Positions 50,901 to 62,900 of a stretch of 64,000 bases of DNA are shown one piece after another. The notes below the pieces were generated by a model that was not told the origin of the DNA, did no database searches, and saw only the letters and a list, made by a program, of their open reading frames with translations. Made by a program: the position numbers and the translations under genes. The stretch spans positions 124,001 to 188,000 of the forward strand of contig JAQGDQ010000053.1 of assembly GCA_030141605.1 (NCBI GenBank), in the 5' to 3' direction. The stretch is from Tubiluchus corallicola. Lineage: Eukaryota; Priapulida; Priapulimorpha; Priapulimorphida; Tubiluchidae. Numbering within the stretch: the first letter of the stretch is position 1; each line of letters opens with the position of its first letter.

Positions 50901-53900
50901 TACGCGAACTTGCTACAATTTATAAATGCACAAAGTTGCAGTCAACACACCATGCCAACCATTATTATTAACTCTATTTCTAAAAGCACTTGTGTCTGGA
51001 AAATTGAAAAGCTTATCAAATGTGCAGGTTACTATGGTATTGTTTTAGGGGTGTGTGTGCATGAATGATGCCTACCACTTACCCAACACTCCTTTACTGG
51101 TTGCTATATTAGGTAGCCAGAATAACAAAAATGTAATAAACATGTAGCTGCTTCATAAGTGTTTAGATACAAAGCCTATTATGCAGTTTACAGTTAGTAC
51201 AATTTTTACAATAAGAAGTGTTTGTGTTTTTCATGGACAGGTTTTGACTATTTAGTATTTAGTACTGTTTCTTCTGCTGCAGGTAAGTAATTGCATTATC
51301 TGTAAGAAAAACTCAACGTGATAGGCAATTCACCTGCATGATGAAGCTACAATCTTCTCTTATACCACGATGTCTTATAAATACTAATGATTTATTAACA
51401 TATTGATTTTACAAGGTAGTAAATGGAAACACATGGCTATAACAATTAATACAGTAATGAATAAAAAAGGGTGTATTTTTAATTAGTAAAAACCACTTGA
51501 AAAATAAATTTAATTGGTTAAAAAGTAACAACATTAAAACAATCAGCGGTGAATCAAAAATAATAATCAAGAATAGCATTAGATGTTTGTACACAAGGAC
51601 AACATGCTGGACACAAGCTTGCATCAAGCATTTGTAAAATATTGCATAGCAACTAATTCTATTTTTCACTTTCTTCAAAGAAGACTGACATTTTTATTAA
51701 ATAGACATTAAACATGCATACTCCCAGAAAGATAAATTTGTGGTTTGTAGGGAAAAACAAGAATTCTGTATGTTCCCTCAAAACAGCAAGTACGAGGTGA
51801 ACCTTTATAATCCAGCTAATAACAACTGTTCTCTTTTGGTTAATACATTATTGAAAAAATTACTTTTCAAAGTGGGCTGGCACTTCCAGAAATGAGTTTC
51901 AACAGATGTGTTATTTTCACTTGCATACATACCTTTTATGTCAGTCTTTTAAAAGGCAAAATAAAACTACGTATAATTAATAATAGTGAGAGTTTTTGTT
52001 GTTTCTACTGTATATTTATGTTTTTTAATTTTTTCATATCTATGGTATGCAGAATAAAAAATCATGGTGAAAATACCATGAATGTGTAAACTGTACTGTG
52101 TACAACAAAGAAAGCAAAGCTTTAAGTTAAAAATATAGAAACAGACCCAACATTTTGTCACATAGCCTATGGTTTAGTCCTACTACCAGTATAATTTTAA
52201 AAACAGAAATGCACGAAGAAAAACAATTCATATTTCGTACAAACAAAATGTGTATGAAAATCTACTGCCAATCATATCTAGTCAGACTTGATTAGATATG
52301 TCAGGAGAGACTATATGAAGCCCAGCATCAGCACCAAGCCAATTCTATTAACTCCTTCCTAATCCATCATCACCATGGCAACCAATTTTAGCCAAATTTA
52401 CTGGAATAACTGGAATAACGGTTATAGATTTACACAATTTGCGCAGACATTGGAAAGGAGACAGTAAAACCAATGCACCAAAGTTAGCATTTATTGTGGA
52501 ACAGGAATGGTGCATTTGCAAGCATTAAATAAATAAATGGTTACATGACCATTGCATTAAAAAACCTCTATTTTTGTCATTATACAATACAGCTGCAAAT
52601 GTTGACAAAACCTGGCATAGTTTACGTTAGCTAGATGTACCTAAAAAATTCAAAGGACCAAATTCCTCTAGGATAACCTCATCCAAAAATAAGCATATAG
52701 TGGTTTTTACTTTTACAGCACCCCATGCAGGCTAAACATATCATGCGCATCATAAATATAAAGCAAACTGCTAGGACAGTAAAGATTGCAATATATAGCT
52801 CTGCTCCTAACACACTGTCGACTGCAGACTTGTACTTGTTAAAAACATTTGGGATTAGTAAGCAAATAAATAATGAAAGACAAATAAAACAGAATAACTT
52901 AATATTTATTGGCAAATGATTGCATGGCAATGAATGGTGTTTAATGGGAATTTATTAATAGAATGCATTCTAGTCTCAGTTTCTATAAAATGCTTGATCA
53001 TTCTTACCTAATCATAATCAAATTCAATACAGAAACAGAAGCTAAAGTTTACAGTGACACACTCCGTGAAAGAAATCAAGAATTATGGGTTATAAACAGA
53101 TGATACAAAAGTTTAAAAACTTGATAACACCTGACTGTAGTATTCACACAATTACTGAGTTCACAATACTATATAAATGCACAAAAAATGCTTTTATTAG
53201 GACATTTGAAAGAATAACTTGAAACCAATCACAAACAAATGTCACTGCAATGTTGTAAGCAAATGCCTGTATGAAAAAATTAAGCTTGTTTAAAGTAAAA
53301 CATTACTTTTTATAGTGCAGTAAAGCCTCGACTGCACTACGTAACTATGTAAATGCGTGGAGATAAGTTTAAGAGGCAAATTTCAATAAAATTTAGAATG
53401 AATAAAAAGTTTTGTTAGTTTTATAGCTTATATTTATATATTATATCTTTATTAGAAAGGAAAGTAACTATTTCTAGTAAATAGAACTGCAGTAGCTACA
53501 AGATCTGTATATATGTAAAGGTACAGTGATTTTTTAAATGCAGCTATTTTAACAAACTTCAAATTTCAAACTGACAAATTGTAACCAGTGTCCTCACTGA
53601 AACAGTTTTGGAAATTGCCCTCATAGCTACCAGTTCTGTAACTCTGCCTGTCTCTCTCTCTTCATTTCTCTGGCTTTAAACCATCTTAAAGTCCTTATCG
53701 ATGTTACGAATTAACTCCTCTGTTTTGCTCCAGCGACCATATACTTACTGAGAGTGTTGTTCAGACAATGCAAATGTAAATATATTGATGAATGAAGATA
53801 GCTATCCTACTGTATGTAATCTAATGATGGATTTTCTCTATACAAGCGTTTGGCAAGAAATCATACCAAATGTCTCAACATTAGCATGTACCCGTGTGAC

Positions 53901-56900
53901 TTTAACTTTGGTTAGTTGTGAATACAATAAACAAAATTAACTTTTTAAAATAAGGCCAACAAGTTGTTATTAAAAACAGACATTCCTAATTAAGTAAAAA
54001 ACGTTGGCAAAAGTTCATTGTCACTACAACTATTGTCAAGTGAGCTTTTTACTGTACACGGTTAATTCAGAGATACATAGAGTTAAGTGAAAGACTATTG
54101 TGCAAAAGCTAAGTATTGTAAAGTGGCTAAATAGCAACAAAAAATTAACTAGTCTACCTCAAATTAAGAAAGTAGTACAATTTCCTTTAGCGATTATAGA
54201 TTATCAATGGGTGATGCTGCCCATTAATAACAATATTTGAGTTGTGGTAACTAAAGTAACGACTTTGATTACCGAATGCTAAAACATGCAAATCACAGAA
54301 GGCTGATAAATTAGTGCTATAATTGAAACTGAGAGTAAATGCAGCATATTACTTACAAAGTCTTCTATGCCACAATTTATGATGCTTTATCTCACTTTTG
54401 TAAACTGCAAAACACACTAATGGAGCTTATTTGTCATAATTATAGAAGCAGAAAGTGGAATCTGTCAGCAATTTGTTCGCAGCCAGCAAATGATAAAGCA
54501 GCATTAAAGTGTAGCACAAACTTTGTGCAATATGATTGTAATGGCTTTAGCCTGGGCTCAACTTGGTGCAGTGCCATGAACGTGTTTATTTTGTTGATAC
54601 CTGCAACTAGTTGTTGAAAAACGTCCACAAAGGGAAACAGCAAGACTGAAATAGTTACATACATAAAGTATAGGAATGACTTAATACTGTGGTAAAAAGG
54701 GAATAACTGCTGACATGAATTCTGTGAAAATCAATGTCGTATCGAGACTCAATTTGACTAAACGTTTTTCTTTCAATGACTCTCAGAATAAATCAGTTTA
54801 TTTTTCGGAAATAAAAAAAAACATGGTCAATGGATTACAGATTCTTACTGTAAAATCAGGTCAGCAGTTTCACACCTAAAACAAATTTGGTTTCATTCTC
54901 AGGGCAAGTAGAATAAAAAGTATTTGTGGAATGCTGATATGTTAAAACTGTTAAGATGTCAAATATTTCAGCTTAAAGTTAATTAAAGGCTGACGAAATA
55001 TCTATACAAAAAAGATTATTGGTGCAACCTAAACTTACATACAAGATCAAATGCTAAAGGGTGGTCACACTACAAACTAATGAAATCCATGCACTATGGA
55101 CACATGTCTAACAACAGATGAACATCATAACACAAAGCAACATAAAAAAAACATGCACCACAAAGAAGAAGCACAATAACACAACCCATTTAAAAAACGA
55201 ATTTGCAAGGCAACAAAACATGAATTTTGACGAAGGTATCAAACGTGGATGGGTTAATTTCGGATAAGCCGCTAAATAAACATACCTGAACCATAAGCTC
55301 TACTACACTGCAAGATGATGTTTAGAGGGGTACTGGGATCCTGCATGCACAGAGACATGGGTGGCTGAAAGTGGCGCAATGACTGCGAATGTCGAACTGC
55401 AACCAGATATTTATTACGTCAGTATCACTGTGTTTCAGAGAAAAGATAACCATTTTACTATTGGGCAACACAACACAGTAGAAGCTCGTGGGATGTTAAG
55501 GTTAACGGAGGATCCAAGATGGATTACTCATCATAACTTTTTAAAATATTCCATCAGTCATTAAACCCTGGACAGTGATTGACAGCGTACTTTTATGTAG
55601 TCGGAGTTTAGGTTCTTAATTTCCGCGCATGTTAATCAGCCACTGAAGTATAAAGTAATTCACCAAAGTGTGCAATCTTCCCTGCACTTTTTCATGGGCG
55701 AAGAGTTCTAAAAGCAATTTTCGTAATCGTTCTCATAAATTATGGAATGTACGATAATAATATTACTGCTGCACAGGAAGAAAAGGTGATGGGGAAAGAT
55801 AAATGCCACATAAGCAAGAATTAGTTAAATACCACAAGTAAAGCTAATCAAGCTGAAAGACTAGGGGGTTTATGCATTACATAGCATAATTAAATAAAAC
55901 ACTTAGGTAAAAAATTAAAACGTTTATAATTTGTTAGCCAACAAATTTGCAAATGATTCCAAGGTTTTTCACCTTCGACCATTTACTTTTGAAATAGTGT
56001 ACCATCTAAAAACACCAAGCAAGAGTTAATCATGAGTAATTATTAACAATAAAAATTTATTTTACAGATTTAGTTATTTATAAGATATTTAAATACCTGG
56101 TTTCAATGCAAGATAATTGATTCAAAAAGCTATTTTAAAGCAGCTATTTCAGTATGCCAGTAAACATTCAGGCTCAATAACATTCTAATTCACTATGCAA
56201 AAAAAATTATCAATCAGTTGTAAACTCTAAGTCATCATTATAAAGATTTTGATTTTTGACTCAGATGTTATTTTACAGTTTAATACAATAACGCTTGTGC
56301 TAGTGTTCACACAGCACAAAATTCTAGATTTTCCCAACAGCTCTCAAAAGAAACAATTTATTCCATATTGGGAAAAAAGCAAAGGCACTGGGTTTATCAA
56401 ATATCAGACCTGGAATACAAAGCTTACAAAAGCAACAATTGAAAGAATATAATTCACAATGTATCGCTAAGATGTCTCTGCTTTGAACATGGAAAAAATC
56501 TGAGTTCTTCAAAATTTGCGAAAAAAATCTTTCCAGCTTTACTTCATTTTATAAACCTCTTTTCTCACCTTGAGGGTTTCTGAGTCCTCAGTAGATATTG
56601 CCATTTTCCATACATTTACTGACATATAAATAGCATAATAAAAACTTTTTGAAAAGCAAATTATTGCATCAATGTTCCAGTATTTAACATCTTTAATCTG
56701 ACTATCCTAAATGCACAGGCATGCTTTGTCGTTAGATATGTTTTGATTGTCATACTAATTAATGTAAATCAAGTAAAAGAAATGCAACCAGTAAAGTATT
56801 ATTTTGCCTGATGGCATAATATTACTAATACAGGTTTTGCATTACGTTTTTTTGGATAATAAACCGTCAACTGCTAAAATGATTTTTTTGACTTGATTTA

Positions 56901-59900
56901 CACATATTTTTACTAGTAATTGTTTCAACATGTGTCAGATACTATTTTGCGTAAGAAACAAATTATAGCTGTCATAACAGATTAACTGCATATGCAACTG
57001 TCTTTGCACAGAATAAGTATCAAGTGACACAAGACATGGACAGTTCCATCAGCCCCTTTAATTACCTTATATTATTGAACTAAAGATTATTACTTCATCA
57101 TAGATGAGTCTTGCTTACAAGAGCACATTAAGAATATATGGTACTGGTCAACTCGTGGCCCTGGCTGGAAAATGAAGAGATATGTACTATTATGGCAACT
57201 GCAAATGAAATTTAAAAAGAGTAAAATCTCAGCTGAGTTCCCTAATCATGTAAGCAAGACTCATCTACATAATAGTACTATATATGCAACAAGGTGCAGC
57301 CTAATCTGCAGTCACATGCAACCTTGACACTCTTACATTTTTGTGATGATATACTTTTCATAAAATAGCACTAAAATGCCTTTCGGCAATATATATATTT
57401 GACAACTGTTTTAGTGCTGCTGCATTCACAAAAGTTTGTCCATTATCACGTTTAAGCACTCTGTATGGTTAATTGTCACAGAATGATTTCAAAGTCACAA
57501 AAAAGAAAAAGCTAGTTTTACTGTGTATTTAAAGTATCAAGATAGCCTGCCACATTTAACAAAAATAAATGTTTAAGAGCTTGTGCCATCTTGCAAAGTA
57601 AGGATTTTGTTACAGTTAACAATGAAACTGATCAACTAAATTGGTTAATCTAAAAATTATTAAAACTGTGAAATTTTGTAATTCCGTATAACATACCTGA
57701 TCCTTCCTCAAAACTTCCTCTTTTTGTTTTACGTTGTCCAAAACCAAGCGTTTTGCGAGCACGAAGAAATCCCAGACTCATGTGACCAGCCGCTTTGAGA
57801 GACAAACGACTGTTCCTACCCTGCATAAGTGACGTGCGACGAGCTAGAGACTCACTCGAAGATTTTGAATCAACGACACGATCTAAAGAATCCTTGTCTT
57901 TGTCATCCTCTTCATGATAAGCTGCTTCATTCTTCACACTCTTCAACCAGCTCACTATGGGATGTAATTTTGCATAAAATGATACGTTGCTTTCGTTTTA
58001 ACATGGTTGCAACATAGCTAACGAAAAAAGTTCTAATCAAATTATTTTACGCTGAAGACCGATGATTTATGCTTTGTTGTAGTATGGCAGTCTCAACCAA
58101 AAAGCATTAAGGACTTGAAGCTCTGCCATTAACCACATTATACTAAAAATTGAAAGCCCATATGAAAGTTTTGATATTTCATTGCAAGTCAAGATAATAA
58201 TTGACATACCGTTTGTGCATAGTTCTTCTAAAACAAAATTTTCCAGCTTTTTTAACGAAGAAATCTTTCAAAATCATTTCAAAATCAATGGTTTTTGCAG
58301 TGTCATTTTCTACAGCATAGCATCACCAAATTATTTAGTCTCTCTTGTGAAATTCTTGACCATAAGTATGTCGGTTGAGAGTGTGAATATCTTCCTCAAA
58401 TTAGCACAATTAAAATCCAGTGATAATCTAACCAGTGCATTTAGGGCTCGCCAATCACTTTTTTTAAAAGATAACTGGCGCCGATAAACTGAATTTACAA
58501 AGCTTATAAACAAGTGATCAGCAAAACCCCTTGAAACAGATTGAATAGTTTCGCTGTCTTCACAGTATCAAGAAACTTTGTTCACACTAGACACTCATTA
58601 GTTGATCAAAATTCATCATATAGCATCCTCCACATGAGCGTGTGTGCGGGGGCCCTCTCTTGGCGAGAGGCCCAATTCGAACAAATCTGTCTAATTGGCT
58701 TAAAACCGGCCTTGCATAGTAGCTGCATGTGTTACGCATAACACATAATAAACATACTTTTCATATCATGTTACATCACCTTGAAAAGTTCAAGTGTCTG
58801 ATTTTGCACAAACTCATCTCAAATCGTTAATCAAGGGATTCAATGAACTGGAGATTGTGGATCAAACATCTGGTTCCGCCAATAAACACAAAATTTGTTC
58901 TAGTGTATTCATTCCCAGGTTTAGGTTTACATTTAGGTTTTCAGGTTTTTTGAAAACTGACACCAATTGTTACCACTCTGAATTCATGATGCCAAACCAA
59001 AAATCTGACTCTGTCAATGAAGGCAGAATTCATTTTAGTTTGTTAATACAAAGTTTCCTGACAATCAATTGCAAGCTGGTGGCATTGTAAGCTTCTTTGA
59101 AAATGTATTCACTGCCACCTTGATTTTGGACCTTAAAAGAAATGTGAAACAATTTGAAAAACTGAGCAGCAATTAAACATTCCAACTCTGATTTAACTGT
59201 TCATTACCCAACTGAAATCTGCTAACTCTACGCTTGGGAGTGTTTGGATTAGACGTGTCCTCTTCTGAGAAACTCGTACGAGGTGCAAGACTCCGATGCC
59301 CTCTAGTGCTCGTAGTAGCATGTGCAGATGACTCTCCCTCAGACTCATCTCCTGTTAAACTGCTGCTACTCAACACCTGGAAGACAACATTGAAATAATT
59401 CTGAAGAAGAACAATCTGAAACCACACAAAACAAATTCTTTTGCTAAGAAACACTTTTCTAAATTCACAAACAGACTAATAAAACCATATATACAAGAAA
59501 TCTCTAAATCAGTCTTTCTGAGTTTCCTTTCTATTTTTGAAATTAATTAATACTACTCAGACCTTTTTGTCTTGAATATGTACTTAAATGAAGTCAGTGA
59601 TCACAAAATGCAGTAGCCCTACCTACAGTCCAGCTAAGTCAATTTTAATAAACATTAAACTCGCATTATTTGCAGGATTCCAAATCTAAGTTTTATTTAT
59701 CAGAATCTTACTGACAACTAGGTCAGCTGCATATGGTATATAAAACTGTGCACAAGTTTAAAGTTTCCAGCTGCTGCAAGTCTTACCACAATCCTAAAAT
59801 CTTAAAATTATTACTTTGCCCAGGCCTCATACCTCCTTTCTATGACATTATTTTCAACCAGTGCTGCCATTCTGCTCGATCAAAATAATCATCTTTTAAT

Positions 59901-62900
59901 CTGAATACGCATTTAAATCCATGCCTCGATACTAACTGTAATGATTGTTTCTACAGCTCGCACAGTAATGAGGTAGTCGTACTACACTGCATGAGGGGGA
60001 GTTGCTACTTACTGGATTTAGTTATGAATAATTTGTAAGGTTTCCACATGAGCTGTGTAGTTTATTGTAGACTTTATTGTTATTATTATAAATTTATACT
60101 GTTACGTTTAGAAGCAGCAACCCACCTTGCATAATGGGTGCAACAAAGCTATGTATTGTGTGTCACTCCCTGAATTTCTTTATTGTTAAAAAGCCAGTTG
60201 CCAAAAGCTGCATTTGGGATTACTTCGATTTAAACCAAGACCCTGGCTACTATAAAGACTTTTACCAACACACCCATCTGCATACAGTGTCAGAAAGACA
60301 TGCAGTTTAACAGCAAACTTATTTCAGCACTTGAGGTACAAACGTCCAGAGATTTATGCAGAGGCAATAAATAATCAAGATGTGCAACAAAGTGAGTGTT
60401 ATCAGAGCAGCTAGCAGTTTACAGTGAGTGTTTTACCATATAACTCCACTTGAGAATGATAGCAAAGAAGCCATAAAATACACAACTGAGGTTACTTTTT
60501 TTATGCCAGGACATGGTACCTATATATGGAGTCAGTAAGCAGGTAAGCAAGGACAACCGAAGGCTATTTAAGAATGATGCCCTTGTCAGTGCTCAGATTG
60601 TGTCAGTCGTACAACAAAAAAATTGCAGTTGTTCAAATTTACGACAATGAGCAACGAAGCGATACAACATCAAACGAAACAAGTTTTGTAATAAGTTTCT
60701 AGTAAAACAAATCTAATATTCTTATTCACTGTAACATTTTATGCTGTAAAAGCTGTACTAAGGTTTAGTTTGACTTTAAGTTGGTATGATATTTTTGGCA
60801 ACTTAATCAGGCATTTCTTTCACCACATGCCTTTGCTAACAAAGTTTCTAATAACTAGGTTTCTGAAACTAAAATTTCAGATTTTTTATTTAAAAAGATT
60901 AAAATTGACCATTTACTTACACCAAAGCAACCATTCTTTCTGAACAAAAACACTGTTTGGATGGACAAAGAAATAATGATTAAGTAGTTAGTGATTATAA
61001 TTTCTAATGTGTCAAAAGCAGACAACACTCAAAAATGGAGAAAGAAATTGAAAAAAATTACCTTATGCACTTTCTTCCTGAACAAAGACTGCCTACTCTT
61101 TCCTTTGTCCTTAGACTTCAATTCTTCTGTTGGTGGAGATTTAGCTCCTACCTCCTGGCTAGCATCGTCTTCTTCAACAGACCTACTCTGCCTATAAACA
61201 TGCAAAATCTGGATCATTTAGTGTGCTCAGTTAAATAACCACATCAACTAAATTTTTAAAAAAAAAAATAAGATGAATGTGAAAAATGTGCAAAAAATAA
61301 GTATAGGGTTTTTTGCCAAAGAACAATTAATCAACTAGTAACTTGAATCTTACTGAACAAATTCTTTTTTTGCTTCCTTTTTCTTTTTTGGCCGATCGAT
61401 TGCATCAAGGAGTCCACTGAGTGCAACTCGTCGAAATGTTCCACCGTGAGCTTCCCGGATATAAATCATCAGTTGACGCACATCACAGTACAGTGCCATA
61501 TTTTCTGGACTTTTCAACTCTCTGAAATTAATAGCTTTTGACTAAAATCCTGTTTAAAAATGGCAAAGCAATAAAACTTTCCGATGTCAGATAATGACCA
61601 AATTACTGAATTTTCGTAATATACAGCACCAGAAGTTTTCTCGTTCTGTTTGAACTTGACGAAAAATTGCAACTAGTCTTGTTTCTCAGTCTTGTACACA
61701 AGTAGTTATAAACATTTTAATTTAATGTACTCACTTGGTTGATCCTGCCAAGCGAGTAAGCAGCCTTTTCAAAGTGCAAGATACTATTCTTCCTTCAATG
61801 CCTTTTGCAGAGCCACCTAATCCACATCCAAAATTTGTAGCATATCCACCCTTCTGATTAGACCCATCTTGAAACATGGAGTTGGTTAGACGCTTTTGAC
61901 CTAACGTTAACAACAAGATTATGTTGAGTTAGATAATCATTTCTGCAAGAAGTTTATTATTCATGCACAACGCCTATCACAAAAGATTTTTTCGGAAATG
62001 ATTTGGATATTTAAAAGTAAAATACCTAATGGAGAGATCACAGAGCAATTTGGATCAAGACAAAAGCCATACAGTGAGTGCTGAAAATCTAGAACTAGTG
62101 GAAGTTGTCGCTTATCAACAAACTCTTGCAGAAATTTGCGAAACTGTGATCCATCTATGCGATGAAGTCTAGTGAATGCGTTCAGCCCTTGAGTCCTTAA
62201 CATCTCCCCGGGTGGTCCACGATGGCCTTCACCACAACCGTGAGGGCAGCCAAGTGATTTGAACACTCTGTTTACAAAAACAATTTTAACACAAATTTGA
62301 AAAGTATTACAGCTGCTTAAAAAATTCTGTGACTAAACTGCATTTTAGTTAAAACATGATTGCAGTATTTCTGCTATAAGTATTTTTGTTTTTAAATCAA
62401 TATAAATGCAAACTAACATACATAACATGCAAACTGGCTGCAACAGAAAAAAAATTGTAACCCCTTAATATAATACCTGATCAGAGTGTCCATACACAAG
62501 TTATGAGCTGTCAAATCTTCCTCATTTTGTGCCTTAGAAGTAGCCAAGTCCTTTGTTATCTTCTCCACATTTTCTTTATTGTTTTCATTCTCTTTTTCCT
62601 CATCTTTTGGAAAGCCAGCTACTCCAACATCGATGAGTATTTCTAGGATACTGAGCACCACTTCACACACTCTTAAAGACCCCTCCCTCATTGAGACTGT
62701 GTGAATTGCCTTCAATACAGCAAAACAATTAATGTCTCCACTTTTTGTTGTGTAGTAAAGTGTGCCTGGAATTTCACAGGCATCTTCTAGACAATATTTA
62801 ATGTTAGTGTCAGTAAGACTGCGAGGCAGAGAAGCCGTTGATCGAGATTGGGTCACTTTATCCCCTCTCCTCTCGTCTGTCTGGCCTTGCACAGAGCTGT

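Noticed and set aside
54339-54664. Frames of 92 and 74 codons in the 5.1-kb UNC80 intron
   Set aside because: They overlap on opposite strands, have no family likeness, and are not needed by the UNC80 reading phase.
61029-61238. Plus-strand frames overlapping UNC80 exon w6
   Set aside because: They are antisense shadows of the UNC80 coding exon.
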